A DNA stretch of 45,912 bases from assembly GCA_937934135.1 (NCBI GenBank), contig CALHAW010000030.1, positions 1 through 45,912 on the forward strand, written 5' to 3'. Below are positions 35,778 through 45,560 of this stretch, in pieces; the first letter of the stretch is position 1, and every line of letters begins with the position of its first letter. This stretch comes from an uncultured Alphaproteobacteria bacterium. Its GTDB lineage: Bacteria > Pseudomonadota > Alphaproteobacteria > Micavibrionales > Micavibrionaceae. The notes under the pieces are model-generated. The model saw only the letters and a list, made by a program, of their open reading frames with translations, was not told the DNA's origin and searched no databases. The position numbers were made by a program, and so were the translations under genes.

Positions 35778-35823
35778 AGCAGACAATTAATGAAAAGATA
35801 TTATCCCAACATAATAGTCTGCT
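35778..35823 (-). promoter_or_regulatory. Structured leader covering the pseudokinase start
   Basis: AGCAGAC and GTCTGCT (35778-35784 and 35817-35823) pair perfectly, enclosing an inner TATTAT/ATAATA stem (35799-35804, 35811-35816). On the minus-strand transcript the last arm ends two bases before the ATG, and no Shine-Dalgarno sequence is visible there. The structure could gate translation. Confidence 0.35.
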
Positions 35824-35862
35824 TTGCTACATAAGTAAATTCGGGCTTTTTGCCTGATATAT

Positions 35863-37155
35863 CTACGCGCTAAAAAGATCCTGCATCACAATCGTATCAT
35901 CACGATCTGGACTAACGGACAAAATAGCCACAGGCGCTTCGATCAGTTCTTCGATGTATTTGACATACTTTACGGCCTCTGCCGGTAAATCGGCAAAACT
36001 ACGGGCTTTTTGCGTGTCTTCTTTCCACCCTTTCATGGTTTCATAAACTGGTTTTGCATTGGCCTGATGTACGGCGCTGGCAGGATAATGATCATAACGC
36101 TCGCCATTAATGTCATAGCCAACACAAATTTTAAGCTCATCAAAGCCATCTAAAACATCAAGCTTTGTCAGCGCAATACCATCAATGCCCCCTGTTTTTA
36201 CAGATTGCCGTACCAGCGCGGCATCAAACCAACCACAACGACGCTTACGTCCCGTGGTCGTGCCAAATTCATGCCCGCGTTGCCCCAATAATTCACCTTC
36301 GGCATTATCAAGCTCCGTCGGGAAAGGGCCTGTTCCAACGCGTGTTGTGTACGCCTTAGTAATACCAAGAACATACCCAATTTCTTTCGCACCAACACCC
36401 GACCCCGCGGCGGCCTGCGCCGCCACAGTATTTGAAGAGGTAACAAAAGGATATGTGCCATGATCCACATCCAGCATATGCCCTTGCGCGCCTTCAAAAA
36501 GAATCTTCTCTCCTTTTTTATGTGCTTCATCAAGGCGCTTCCACGCCACCCCTACATAAGGAAGAAGTTTTTCTGCACTCTTCATTAACTCATCATAAAC
36601 ATCCGTGACATTTAACGTGTCCGCACCAAAACCCTTAAGCAAGACATTGTGGTGCGACAGCATATTTTCAAGACGTTCTTTCAAATAATCAGAATGTTCC
36701 AAATCACAAATACGGATACCACGGCGCGCCACTTTATCTTCATAACAAAGACCAATACCGCGCCCTGTTGTTCCTAATTTCTTCGCGCCACGTGCCTCTT
36801 CCATTGCATTATCAAGCACGGAATGCGCCGGCAAAATAAGATTTGTATTTTCGGCGAGCAATAAATTATCAGGCGTAATATCAACCCCTTGAGATTTTAC
36901 ATTTTCAATTTCACCCAATAAGGCCTCTGGATTAACCACAACACCATTGCCGATGATAGAGAGTTTATTCGGGCGCACAATCCCTGAGGGTAGCAAGTGA
37001 AGCTTATACGTCTTACCATCAATAACCAATGTATGACCGGCATTATGCCCCCCTTGAAAACGCACAACAACGTCTGCTTCTTTCGACAGAACATCAACAA
37101 TTTTCCCTTTTCCTTCATCGCCCCATTGGGAACCTACTACCGCCACATTTGTCAT
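35863..37155 (-). CDS. purA: Adenylosuccinate synthetase
   Basis: 430 residues, normal length. It joins IMP and aspartate with GTP in AMP synthesis. The start [20 protein letters not shown] carries the catalytic Asp and GTP loop; [39 protein letters not shown] and [19 protein letters not shown] follow. AAAGGAATAAAG precedes the ATG. It lies 16 bp after hisZ, likely one operon. No convincing terminator was found after it. Confidence 0.97.
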   Translation of the reverse strand: MTNVAVVGSQWGDEGKGKIVDVLSKEADVVVRFQGGHNAGHTLVIDGKTYKLHLLPSGIVRPNKLSIIGNGVVVNPEALLGEIENVKSQGVDITPDNLLLAENTNLILPAHSVLDNAMEEARGAKKLGTTGRGIGLCYEDKVARRGIRICDLEHSDYLKERLENMLSHHNVLLKGFGADTLNVTDVYDELMKSAEKLLPYVGVAWKRLDEAHKKGEKILFEGAQGHMLDVDHGTYPFVTSSNTVAAQAAAGSGVGAKEIGYVLGITKAYTTRVGTGPFPTELDNAEGELLGQRGHEFGTTTGRKRRCGWFDAALVRQSVKTGGIDGIALTKLDVLDGFDELKICVGYDINGERYDHYPASAVHQANAKPVYETMKGWKEDTQKARSFADLPAEAVKYVKYIEELIEAPVAILSVSPDRDDTIVMQDLFSA

Positions 37156-37171
37156 TCTTTATTCCTTTTCT

Positions 37172-38230
37172 TTAGTTTCTTGAAACCAATTTCCCTTGGT
37201 CTTGTAATTTTTTAATATCATCCCATGGCGTATCTTGTGTTACTTGTTCTACGGCATCATTTTTAGGGAACGTGACGGCCTGCATCACGCTGTCCATATA
37301 GAGCGTAAAGCCGCTTGCCTCTTCTGTGTCATTCACGGCATAGCGCCCACCACGTCCCAATTCCCCGCGCACAGACGGGGAAAACAACGTATAGCTGACG
37401 CCCTTTTGATAGGCAAATCCACGGCGTTCAATCAGGTCAATCGTGATTTGGATATCCAGTTTGTAAACCGCTAATGCGTCTTTTAAACCCTGTATCATGT
37501 CCGATAAAATTTGGATTTTTTCCGCAACGGGTGCAGGCATGTCTGTTTTTATTAATGCTGGTAAACATTCATCGACCAAGCCAGAACAGTCTTGTAATTG
37601 ATTTAATATTTTCGAAACCGCATGATCTATATTTGCAATACCATCCCTATCCCGTTTTTGTAACAATGTTTCAAAATTTTTCCGCTCTTCTTCAGGCAAA
37701 TTAAACGCATCATAAACGGCAGAAATTAAAGACGGAATTGTCAGGTCAATCGACAGATTTGGCACTTTATTACCGTTCAACGATTTTAACGCCACCAACG
37801 CCATTTCAATATCATCCCGATAATCACGCGCACCAATAAGTTCACACCCGACTTGGCAAAATTGTCGTTCAGGGCGTAATTGTGACCCATTCACGCGCAA
37901 AACATCTGCCGCATAAGACAAGCGGAGCGGCCGCGATTCTGACGCCAAGCGTGATCCCGCAATACGGGCAATCTGCGCCGTAACATCCGCGCGCACACCC
38001 ATCATATGTTGGGACACCGGATCCATCAGGCGGAAAGTATGACGCGCCAAGGATTTACCCGGACCAGATAGCAGGCTTTCTTCAAATTCTACGAGAGGGG
38101 GTTTAATTTGCTGAAACCCAAATTGCGCAAAACTGCCTAGCAAATTATTGATGATCGACGTTTCTTGCGCTGCCTGAGGCATCAGCAAGTCTTTGAGGCC
38201 ATTAGGCAGTAAAGAAGGCGTTTGGGTCAT
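37172..38230 (-). CDS. hisZ: ATP phosphoribosyltransferase regulatory subunit
   Basis: 352 residues, a histidyl-tRNA-synthetase-like protein without the anticodon domain. It pairs with short-form HisG in histidine synthesis. Visible HisRS-like parts are the N-terminal LLPNGLKDLLMPQAAQE region, HTFRLMDPVSQHMMGVRADV, RQFCQVGCELIG and GRGGRYAV near the C terminus. The tRNA-charging motifs are altered, which separates it from HisS. HisZ-purA neighbours are common in alphaproteobacteria. Confidence 0.88.
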   Translation of the reverse strand: MTQTPSLLPNGLKDLLMPQAAQETSIINNLLGSFAQFGFQQIKPPLVEFEESLLSGPGKSLARHTFRLMDPVSQHMMGVRADVTAQIARIAGSRLASESRPLRLSYAADVLRVNGSQLRPERQFCQVGCELIGARDYRDDIEMALVALKSLNGNKVPNLSIDLTIPSLISAVYDAFNLPEEERKNFETLLQKRDRDGIANIDHAVSKILNQLQDCSGLVDECLPALIKTDMPAPVAEKIQILSDMIQGLKDALAVYKLDIQITIDLIERRGFAYQKGVSYTLFSPSVRGELGRGGRYAVNDTEEASGFTLYMDSVMQAVTFPKNDAVEQVTQDTPWDDIKKLQDQGKLVSRN

Positions 38231-38292
38231 TTATTAAGTCTTTGATTATGCTTCTTACTTTTGCGCAGAATCGTCAAGAAATCAAGCTACCT

Positions 38293-39651
38293 TTAAGCAA
38301 CAGAGGCAATTACATCACAGACTTTTTCAACGATGTTGTAAACAAAATCTGTATCATCGCCTTCAGCCATCACACGAATAAGTGGTTCTGTCCCAGAAGC
38401 CCTAACAAGCAAGCGTCCCTTGCCTTCTAGCTCTTTTTCCGTTTCTGCAATTATGGATTTCACTTTATCATTTTCAAGCGGGCTTTTGCCGCTATAACGC
38501 ACATTTTTAAGGCGTTGAGGCAATGGGTCAAAGACATGGCAGACTTCACTCACGGGTTTTTGATATTGATAGACCGTATTTAAGACCTGAAGCGCGGCCA
38601 AAAGACCATCGCCTGTGGTGCTAAAATCGCTCAATACAATATGGCCAGATTGTTCGCCGCCTAGATTATAGTTATTCTCCCGCATTGCCTCAACCACATG
38701 ACGGTCACCAACGGCAGTACGAATAAAGGGAATATTTTCACGCTCAAACAGGCGCTCCAACCCTAAATTAGACATGACAGTCGCCACCACGCCGCCATTC
38801 AATTCTTTACGCTCACGCATGGACAGCGCCAAAAGACCGAGGATTTGGTCACCATCTATAATCGCCCCCATTTCATCAATAATGATCAAGCGATCCGCAT
38901 CCCCATCCAGTGCAATGCCAATATCGGCTTTATGTTCCAGCACTGCATCTTGTAAATTCTCAAGCGCGGTTGCGCCATATTTATCATTAATATTACGGCC
39001 ATCTGGCGTATCGCCAATGGTGATCACATCTGCCTCTAGCTCCCATAAAACTTGGGGTGCGACTTTATAAGCAGAGCCATGGGCGCAATCAACAACGATT
39101 TTCATGACTTCTAAATTTTGTCCCCGCGGGAAGCTGCGTTTAATATATTCAACGTAACGTCCGCCCGCATCATTCATTTGCGTGGCTTTACCAATTTGAT
39201 CAGGGGAGGGTAAAAATTCTTCCATATCTTGATCCAATAATGCTTCGATTTTGGATTCAATATCATCAGAAAGTTTAAAACCATCTGCGCCAAAAAGCTT
39301 TATGCCATTATCCTGGTATGGGTTATGGGAGGCGGAAATCATCACCCCAATATCCGCGCGAAGGGAGCTGACGAGGCGGGCAACCGCCGGCGTAGGAATA
39401 GGCCCAGTGCGGATCACATCCATGCCCATAGAGACAAAACCCGCCGCCATGGATTGTTCCAACATATAGCCCGAAAGGCGGGTGTCTTTCCCAATCACAA
39501 CGCGGTTTTTCTCTGGGCCAACTTCCTGTTTTAAAACATGCGCCGTTGCCATGGCCACTTTTAACGCCATATCTGCCGTCATAGGAAAACTGTTGGCTTT
39601 GCCACGAATACCGTCTGTACCGAAATATTTTTTATGCTTTTTCTGTGTCAT
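38293..39651 (-). CDS. glmM: Phosphoglucosamine mutase
   Basis: 452 residues. Converts glucosamine-6-phosphate to glucosamine-1-phosphate for UDP-GlcNAc. The start (KYFGTDGIRGKAN), the phosphoserine loop (ISASHNPYQDNGIKLFG), the metal loop DGDADRLIIID, the sugar-binding GGEQSGHI and the phosphate-binding RASGTEPLIRVM are all intact. It lies in the usual vicinity of ftsH but is separated by a small membrane-protein gene and a 321-bp gap. Confidence 0.97.
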   Translation of the reverse strand: MTQKKHKKYFGTDGIRGKANSFPMTADMALKVAMATAHVLKQEVGPEKNRVVIGKDTRLSGYMLEQSMAAGFVSMGMDVIRTGPIPTPAVARLVSSLRADIGVMISASHNPYQDNGIKLFGADGFKLSDDIESKIEALLDQDMEEFLPSPDQIGKATQMNDAGGRYVEYIKRSFPRGQNLEVMKIVVDCAHGSAYKVAPQVLWELEADVITIGDTPDGRNINDKYGATALENLQDAVLEHKADIGIALDGDADRLIIIDEMGAIIDGDQILGLLALSMRERKELNGGVVATVMSNLGLERLFERENIPFIRTAVGDRHVVEAMRENNYNLGGEQSGHIVLSDFSTTGDGLLAALQVLNTVYQYQKPVSEVCHVFDPLPQRLKNVRYSGKSPLENDKVKSIIAETEKELEGKGRLLVRASGTEPLIRVMAEGDDTDFVYNIVEKVCDVIASVA

Positions 39652-39810
39652 GGTTACTTATAGCGGATATTGCCCCAGCCACCATATAAAATTTTGTAGC
39701 GTTTTGTATCAGTTCGTGACCCAAGGGGGGTGGGGGTATTTTAAGCTAAACCATTGATTTAAAACGAAATTGATATCAGTTCGTTTAGGGGTGACCTTTA
39801 TAAAACCTGA

Positions 39811-39941
39811 TTGATCCTTACGATATCTCCCGCAAGCTTTCTGCTGTTATGAACAGAAATGCCATGCGCGTAAGCACGAGGGCAGATCAAACAGACATTA
39901 AAGAGAGCATAACATAAATAGGACTAAAATCCTAGTTTTTT
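39811..39941 (+). ncRNA. Candidate small RNA or peptide leader
   Basis: A TATAAA at 39799-39804 could start a plus-strand RNA of about 130 nt ending at the hairpin below. It contains a 22-codon frame (ATG 39849, TAA 39915-39917, beginning MNRNAMRV) that stops two bases before the terminator. There is no clear ribosome-binding site. No family was recognised; 6S RNA could not be confirmed by eye. Confidence 0.25.
39919..39941 (+). terminator. Plus-strand terminator in the glmM upstream gap
   Basis: TAGGA-CTAAAA-TCCTA followed by GTTTTTT. The stem is 5 bp. On the minus strand TTTATGTT follows, so it might also serve the gene ending at 39973. Confidence 0.5.
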
Positions 39942-39972
39942 AATTTAAAAAACGCGCCACACAGCATATAAA

Positions 39973-40431
39973 TTATTTATCATGAATCTCACTATATTCC
40001 GCATCGATTACATTATTAGCATTATTTTTTCTATCAATTTCTTCTATTATAAATCCGGCAAATGTTCCACCTGCTCCAAATACAACCCATAAAGGCACCC
40101 CGATAGCACCACCTAATGCTGCAATCCCTGCACCTTGTCCTGCGAAAAAGGTCGCCCCTATACCAAGACCAAGCATTCCTAAACGACTTTTTTTATCACG
40201 GTCATCCCATATATGCTTTTTTAAAAACCTATATATAATATTGATCAAAGGAAAAATGGCTTGTTGATTAAGCGTAACTTTAACCGTTTTTTTAATTTTT
40301 GCTAACTTGGTTAACTCTGATTTTTTTATAGCAAGGAGATCTTGCAACCATAAATTAAGAGAGTTTCTTTCATCAATATTACATTCATCTACCAACGTGA
40401 CTGCAAATTCTTCTTCTGTATGTCTCTTCAT
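39973..40431 (-). CDS. Small glycine-zipper membrane protein, function unknown
   Basis: 152 residues. A charged helical N-terminal half is followed by a glycine-rich hydrophobic region (residues about 84-130: GMLGLGIGATFFAGQGAGIA, GGAIGVPLWVVFGAGGTFAG), with the G-xxx-G spacing of glycine-zipper segments. A short acidic tail ends the protein. It begins 20 bp after ftsH on the same strand. I do not recognise the family. Confidence 0.65.
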   Translation of the reverse strand: MKRHTEEEFAVTLVDECNIDERNSLNLWLQDLLAIKKSELTKLAKIKKTVKVTLNQQAIFPLINIIYRFLKKHIWDDRDKKSRLGMLGLGIGATFFAGQGAGIAALGGAIGVPLWVVFGAGGTFAGFIIEEIDRKNNANNVIDAEYSEIHDK

Positions 40432-40451
40432 TTATTTAACCATTTATTAGA

Positions 40452-42362
40452 CTAAGCCCCTTGCGGTTCTATACTTACGGAAGTGGGGACAGATGATTTG
40501 GGGCCTTTATCGGCAGGTTTATCATCTTCATCATCTTGGCGGATGATTGTTTTTCCAGCCAGTAAATCTTTGATTTCATCACCGCTAAGGAGTTCATATT
40601 CAAGCAAACCTTTTGCCAAAGTATGAAGTTCATCAAGATGTTTGGTCAGGATTTCTTGCGCCCGTGTATAGGCATTTTCAACAATAATCCGGGTTTCGGA
40701 ATCAACAATCGCCGCGGTATCATCAGAAATATTTTTAACCGCCCCGCCTGTTTGACCCAAGAAAAGCTCTTCTTGATTACTAGTATAACGCAGTGGTCCT
40801 AATTTATCAGACATGCCCCATTCAGTCACCATACGGCGCGCCGTGTCAGTCGCCATTTGGATATCGCTGGACGCGCCAGTGGTGACGGCTTCATCCCCAA
40901 AGATCATTTCTTCGGCAATACGCCCGCCCATGGCAACGGATAAATCCGCTTTTAATTTTGCCTTCGACATAGAAATGCGATCTCCTTCAGGAAGACGCAT
41001 CACAAGGCCAAGCGCACGGCCACGCGGAATAATTGTTGCCTTATGAATCGGATCAGATTCAGGTTCATGAATAGCAACGATGGCATGCCCTGCTTCGTGA
41101 TAGGCGGTAAGCTTTTTCTCTTCTTCTGTCATGACCATCGATTTGCGCTCCGCGCCCATCATGATTTTGTCTTTTGCGCCTTCAAATTCATCCATGTTAA
41201 CGGTACGTTTATCACGGCGCGCCGCCAGCAGGGCCGCCTCATTCACAAGGTTAGCAAGGTCTGCGCCAGAAAAACCCGGTGTCCCACGCGCCAATACTTT
41301 GGCATCAACGCTCGCCCCCAAAGGTACTTTTTTCATATGTACTTTTAAAATTTTTTCACGCCCGACAATATCAGGCAATGGCACCACGATCTGACGGTCA
41401 AAGCGCCCCGGACGAAGAAGCGCAGGATCAAGAACATCCGGACGGTTTGTGGCCGCAATAAGGATGACGCCTTCATTGGCTTCAAATCCATCCATCTCAA
41501 CAAGGAGCTGGTTTAAGGTTTGCTCACGTTCATCATTACCGCCGCCATGGCCAGCGCCACGGTGACGCCCAACGGCATCAATTTCATCAATAAAGATAAT
41601 ACAAGGTGCGTTTTTCTTAGCTTGTTCAAACATATCACGCACGCGCGACGCCCCAACACCCACAAACATTTCAACAAAGTCAGAGCCAGAAATTGTAAAG
41701 AAAGGCACTTCAGCTTCCCCCGCCACAGCGCGCGCAGTCAATGTTTTACCAGTTCCTGGTGGGCCAACAAGCAACGCGCCCTTTGGAATTTTACCGCCAA
41801 GGCGCTGGAATTTTTGTGGATCTTTTAAAAATTCAACCACTTCTTGTAAATCAGTTTTGGCTTCTTCAATACCGGCAACATCATCAAACGTCACACGGCC
41901 ATGTTTTTCAGTCAAAAGGCGCGCGCGGGATTTACCAAAGCCCATCGCGCCGCCACCGCCGCCCTTACCCTGCATTTGGCGCATGAAAAAAATCCACACC
42001 CCAATAAGAAGAAGCATAGGAAACCAAGAAAGCAGGATTGAAAACGCGCTTATTTTTTCACCATCTGGTTCAAGCGCAGAAATACGGATACCGCTTCCGT
42101 CCAAACGCTCAACAATGTTTTCACCATTAGGGATTGTGACGGTAATGGCTTCATCATTTGTGCTTTTACCTGTCAGTTTTTGTCCCTGAATTGTGATTTC
42201 AGAAACATTGCCTGCCTTCGCATCAGCAATAAAATCACTATAGGCCGTCTCATTATTTTTATTAAGGGCGTTAAACGATCCCCCCTGAATAGCGTTCATC
42301 GCCACAACAAGCATGATACCTACAGCTAACCAAAATATGACATTACGTCCCATATTATTCAC
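40452..42362 (-). CDS. ftsH: ATP-dependent zinc metalloprotease FtsH
   Basis: 636 residues, membrane-bound AAA protease that degrades misfolded membrane proteins and regulators. The GTG start at 42362 (MNNMGRN, matching the family's MNNxGRN start) has AAAGGAA seven bases upstream. Two N-terminal membrane helices flank a periplasmic domain. Walker A ([18 protein letters not shown]), Walker B ([15 protein letters not shown]) and the zinc site HEAGH are intact. It lies in the common tilS-ftsH order, but with an extra secreted-protein gene between them. Confidence 0.97.
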   Translation of the reverse strand: MNNMGRNVIFWLAVGIMLVVAMNAIQGGSFNALNKNNETAYSDFIADAKAGNVSEITIQGQKLTGKSTNDEAITVTIPNGENIVERLDGSGIRISALEPDGEKISAFSILLSWFPMLLLIGVWIFFMRQMQGKGGGGGAMGFGKSRARLLTEKHGRVTFDDVAGIEEAKTDLQEVVEFLKDPQKFQRLGGKIPKGALLVGPPGTGKTLTARAVAGEAEVPFFTISGSDFVEMFVGVGASRVRDMFEQAKKNAPCIIFIDEIDAVGRHRGAGHGGGNDEREQTLNQLLVEMDGFEANEGVILIAATNRPDVLDPALLRPGRFDRQIVVPLPDIVGREKILKVHMKKVPLGASVDAKVLARGTPGFSGADLANLVNEAALLAARRDKRTVNMDEFEGAKDKIMMGAERKSMVMTEEEKKLTAYHEAGHAIVAIHEPESDPIHKATIIPRGRALGLVMRLPEGDRISMSKAKLKADLSVAMGGRIAEEMIFGDEAVTTGASSDIQMATDTARRMVTEWGMSDKLGPLRYTSNQEELFLGQTGGAVKNISDDTAAIVDSETRIIVENAYTRAQEILTKHLDELHTLAKGLLEYELLSGDEIKDLLAGKTIIRQDDEDDKPADKGPKSSVPTSVSIEPQGA

Positions 42363-42514
42363 TTTTTCATTCCTTTATAAATTTAACGTTACTCTAAGTG
42401 TTTTGCGCTAAAAAGCAAGCGATTCAGAGGTTAATGACGCCAATGTAATGCGCAATTCAGACAGAATTAGGGCGCAGGATATAAATAAGATATAAAAAAG
42501 TATGGAAGAAGCGG

Positions 42515-43171
42515 TTAATTAAAAAGATTCTTCGAGTCTGCCCCGCTTTTACCGTCCAAGCGAGTGTAGGTCACGTTCAATTCTGGGGCTTCAATACGGG
42601 GATTTAATTTTTGTTTTGCCCCTAAAAAAGCTACAACTTCGGTTTCAGTATTCCGAAATACGATACGCATCATAAGCTCTCCTCGTAAAATAGCCCACCC
42701 CCATGCCTCTGGCCAGTTACGTTCTTTATTATCATGCCACACCATCGTTTCATCGACGGGGTCACCAAAGCGTTTCACAAGGTCTTTGCTAATGGTCATC
42801 AAATCTTCAATGCGTTCTTGTGGGTTTGTGTATTGCTTCTCAATAAAAATACGGGCGCGGGACAATTTATTATTTTCAAAATCATAACCAATGGTACTGC
42901 GCATGCCTTTAATATAATCTAGATAAAAGAGGCGGGCGTTGCCTTCACCTATTTCTTCTTGCCCAACAAATGTGCCGCGTTCATTTTCAAGGATAACAGT
43001 TGGCGGCAACCCCCAAACAAAGCCACGTAACACACCATCAAGATTTTTACCGCGTAATTCAGTTTTTTCTTTTTCGTACAAAGCTTGTTGGTTCGGCTTT
43101 TGACGTTCCTGTGCATCACCTGCCACAGGAAGCGTAAACACAAACAGCGTTATAATAAGAAAGCGTAGAAT
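42515..43171 (-). CDS. Secreted protein of unknown function, probable ATT start
   Basis: With the only standard start, GTG at 43141, the product is 208 residues and has half a signal peptide. Reading upstream in frame to an ATT at 43171 adds ten residues and yields LRFLIITLFVFTLPVAGDAQ, a complete signal sequence. The ATT shares its A with the tilS stop (TAATT), copying the TAATG overlap seen at 32532, and AAGGA lies nine bases upstream. The mature part (about 195 residues) has GVLRGFVWGLPPTVILENER, GFDFENN-like strands and ERIEDLMTISKDLVKRFGDP; no known family. Probably periplasmic, between tilS and ftsH. Confidence 0.75.
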   Translation of the reverse strand: MLRFLIITLFVFTLPVAGDAQERQKPNQQALYEKEKTELRGKNLDGVLRGFVWGLPPTVILENERGTFVGQEEIGEGNARLFYLDYIKGMRSTIGYDFENNKLSRARIFIEKQYTNPQERIEDLMTISKDLVKRFGDPVDETMVWHDNKERNWPEAWGWAILRGELMMRIVFRNTETEVVAFLGAKQKLNPRIEAPELNVTYTRLDGKSGADSKNLFN

Positions 43172-44154
43172 TATTTTATTTCCTTTTCGATTAAAAGTGT
43201 AGTGCCTTTATCCCTTAATGAAATACAACATCCCCCAAGAGTACGGGGTTTAAAATGTTGTGGATCAGTGGTTAGGCTTTCAAACAAATCTTCCAGCTTT
43301 TCCATCCGCACCCCGTAATTATACCCTTCTCTATAAGACTCAATCAAATTTTGAAGGAGGCGGAGACCTGTTTCTGCAGGTGCGGTTTGAAGTTTTTTAA
43401 AATTTAACAGCATGCTTTTCTCATCTTGTTCGACAATAACAACGCCGCGCAATTCTTGCATGTAATAAGCCAACGCATCACTTGCGCGGGCTAATCTTTT
43501 TGCTGTGACCGAAAGGCGCTTATCCGTTAACCCTTCCTTTTCCAAAATTTCTTTTGATTGACGCAAACGCGGGCGTAAATATTTTTCATTTTCATTGCTG
43601 GGATCATCGATGTAATCAATTTTTTGTTCTTCACAATAAGAAATTAAATCTTCTTTTTCTAAATTTAAAAAGGGGCGCGCCAAAGATATATATTTTTGTT
43701 TTATCAGCGGACGCATAGAGGCCAAACCATCCAAGCCACTGCCCTTGGCAAGGCGAATAAAAAAAGTTTCTGCCTGATCTGCGCGGTGATGGGCAATAAA
43801 TAATGTTTTGATTTGATGAGAGGCACAATAGTCATGCATTAAGTCATAGCGCGCCTTGCGGGCGGCTTCCATCACTGCGTTTTCTGGTTTATTCCCTTGC
43901 CATGTCAAAATATGATGCACGGCATTTTTATAGGACTTAAAAACAGCCCCTACCCGCGCAGATTCATCACTTGATTGCGCACGCAAGCCATGATCAACGC
44001 TTAAAAGATGGATTTTTTTATCAGCCGCATAATGGATAAGCGCCAAAGCCAAAGCCATGCTGTCTGGCCCACCAGAAACAGCCACGGCATAGTCTGTTTC
44101 ATTTTCTAAAAAGAGGTTTTTCGCAAAAAAATCTGAAAGCGCTTCTTTCAACAT
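43171..44154 (-). CDS. tilS: tRNA(Ile)-lysidine synthase
   Basis: 327 residues from the ATG at 44154 (a TTG one codon earlier is possible). It modifies C34 of the CAU-anticodon tRNA-Ile with lysine so that it reads AUA. The PP-loop AVSGGPDSMALALAL, LSVDHGLRAQSSDE, FIAHHRADQAETFFIRLAKG and DPSNENEKYLRPRLR are present. It is shorter than the 430-residue E. coli enzyme and lacks most of the C-terminal domain, common in alphaproteobacteria. It starts 6 bp after cpoB. Confidence 0.93.
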   Translation of the reverse strand: MLKEALSDFFAKNLFLENETDYAVAVSGGPDSMALALALIHYAADKKIHLLSVDHGLRAQSSDESARVGAVFKSYKNAVHHILTWQGNKPENAVMEAARKARYDLMHDYCASHQIKTLFIAHHRADQAETFFIRLAKGSGLDGLASMRPLIKQKYISLARPFLNLEKEDLISYCEEQKIDYIDDPSNENEKYLRPRLRQSKEILEKEGLTDKRLSVTAKRLARASDALAYYMQELRGVVIVEQDEKSMLLNFKKLQTAPAETGLRLLQNLIESYREGYNYGVRMEKLEDLFESLTTDPQHFKPRTLGGCCISLRDKGTTLLIEKEIK

Positions 44155-44160
44155 CAAGAA

Positions 44161-44970
44161 TTAAGACTCGCATTCTAATTTTTGGCGTTCAATTTCCCCA
44201 CGTTGCAACACCCCTTCTGGTCCAGCAGGAAATTTAACAGGGATTTGCCCCAATGCCACACAGGCATCGCCATTTTTACCTAATTGCGCCAAAGACATGC
44301 CTAATTTCAAAAGAATATCTGGTGATTTTGCGCTTTGGGGAAAAGCTTGAAATCCTTCCGCAAAAACACGCGCTGCGGTTTTGTATTCCCCTTGTGCGTA
44401 ATAAGTTTCGCCCAACCAATAACGTGCATTCGGCGCCAAGGAATGATCTGGTGTTTCTTTCAAGAATTTTTCAAATCCTATTTTTGCACCTTCAAAATCA
44501 TCATTTTTTAAGTGCGCAAAAGCTTGTTCATATTGTGACGTAACGGCAAGCTTCCCACCCCCCGGTACAACTGTTTTAATACCTGTTGCCTGCGGCGGTG
44601 TTAGATTTAATTTTAACGCAGACGTATCTATTGGTTCAGATGGCAATGTAGATTGAGACGCCGGCGCCGTCATAGAAGAAGGGGAAGCCGCATTTTCTTC
44701 TAAGATTCTTTTTTGTGTTTTAAGACGGTTAATCTCATAGCTCTGTTCTTCAACGCGCCCTGTTAAATCACGGATTTGCCGCTCCATTTCTTGCAAACGC
44801 ACTTCGGTCTGGGCAGCCACGCTTTCATTCGCGGAAGGACGGGCGGCATAAAGCGGGGTGGGTTGCGCGTTGGCAGTTACCGTCACAGAAACCAAGACCA
44901 TAAAAGAAAGGCACAGGATTTTTAGCCCCTGCGCCCCTTTTAAAATTTTATCAGACTTTTTATTGAACAC
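44161..44970 (-). CDS. cpoB: Tol-Pal system protein CpoB (YbgF)
   Basis: 269 residues from a GTG at 44970 that overlaps the pal stop by 11 bp; the frame is open to 45180 but the extra residues lie inside pal. A signal peptide (ILCLSFMVLVSVTVTANAQ) is followed by a coiled coil (RLQEMERQIRDLTGRVEEQS) and a C-terminal TPR domain (YEQAFAHLKNDDFEGAKIGF, ARYWLGETYYAQGEYKTAAR). CpoB coordinates outer-membrane constriction with peptidoglycan synthesis. Position after pal is standard. Confidence 0.9.
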   Translation of the reverse strand: MFNKKSDKILKGAQGLKILCLSFMVLVSVTVTANAQPTPLYAARPSANESVAAQTEVRLQEMERQIRDLTGRVEEQSYEINRLKTQKRILEENAASPSSMTAPASQSTLPSEPIDTSALKLNLTPPQATGIKTVVPGGGKLAVTSQYEQAFAHLKNDDFEGAKIGFEKFLKETPDHSLAPNARYWLGETYYAQGEYKTAARVFAEGFQAFPQSAKSPDILLKLGMSLAQLGKNGDACVALGQIPVKFPAGPEGVLQRGEIERQKLECES

Positions 44971-45523
44971 GTGTTCTCGCTCTTCTATTTTGTGACCAGC
45001 TTTGACCGCCATTGCCAACGACAAGCGGTTGTTCTTTACCATAGCTAACCGTATCAATACGGCGTGGGTCAACCCCAACAGCAATAAGGTAATTCTTCGC
45101 AGAGATTGCACGGCGTTCTCCCAAGGCAAGATTATATTCACGTGTTCCACGCTCATCCGCATGGCCTTCGATGACAACATTGACGTTCGGGTAATTATTC
45201 AACCATTGTGCCTGCGCATCCAAAACATTGCGTCCTTGTGATGTCAAACCATGTTGATCTGTTTCAAAGAAAACAATATCACCTGCCTGCGCAACAAGAT
45301 CAGATTGTGATCCACCAATAACGGAACTATCGACGCCATCAAGGGGCGCTGCATTATAATCATCGGCTGTTGCGCCGCCAGTATATTCACCGCTTGGTAA
45401 AGATTCTGGCTCACCGATTGTAATACCATCTGAATCCCCTAAATCTTTATTAGAGGAACAAGCCGTTAGGCCAAAAGGCATCACGAAAAGAGCCAGTAAT
45501 GTAAGAATGATGTGTCTGCGCAT
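44960..45523 (-). CDS. pal: Peptidoglycan-associated lipoprotein
   Basis: 187 residues. The ATG at 45523 has AAGGA six bases upstream and gives a clean lipoprotein signal (MRRHIILTLLALFVMPFGLT, then AC). An in-frame start at 45544 would add seven residues and spoil the signal. The OmpA-like domain has the peptidoglycan-binding block VVIEGHADERGTREYNLALG and GERRAISAKNYLI. Pal tethers the outer membrane to peptidoglycan with Tol. No tolB lies upstream; the next gene is a divergent plus-strand gene. Confidence 0.95.
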   Translation of the reverse strand: MRRHIILTLLALFVMPFGLTACSSNKDLGDSDGITIGEPESLPSGEYTGGATADDYNAAPLDGVDSSVIGGSQSDLVAQAGDIVFFETDQHGLTSQGRNVLDAQAQWLNNYPNVNVVIEGHADERGTREYNLALGERRAISAKNYLIAVGVDPRRIDTVSYGKEQPLVVGNGGQSWSQNRRARTRVQ

Positions 45524-45560
45524 GGTAAATCCTTCAGTTAGCATATTTAATATCTATGAA

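Larger units (their letters stand above)
39652..39972. other. 321-bp intergenic region between glmM and the glycine-zipper protein gene
   Basis: It contains an 11-bp direct repeat (TATCAGTTCGT at 39707-39717 and 39774-39784), a G-rich run at 39724-39736, and a plus-strand transcription candidate ending at a terminator at 39919-39941. The glmM promoter must also lie here on the minus strand; TTGGGT with TACAAA is a weak candidate. Confidence 0.6.

Noticed and set aside
35835-35862. Short GGC-AAAAA-GCC hairpin after purA as a terminator
   Set aside because: Only three base pairs and no T tract on the minus strand.
39707-39784. 11-bp direct repeat as a mobile-element target duplication
   Set aside because: Only 67 bp apart with no element, inverted ends or transposase between.
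44971-45180. N-terminal extension of cpoB by 70 residues
   Set aside because: It lies wholly within pal in another frame and would bury the signal peptide; GTG 44970 is preferred.
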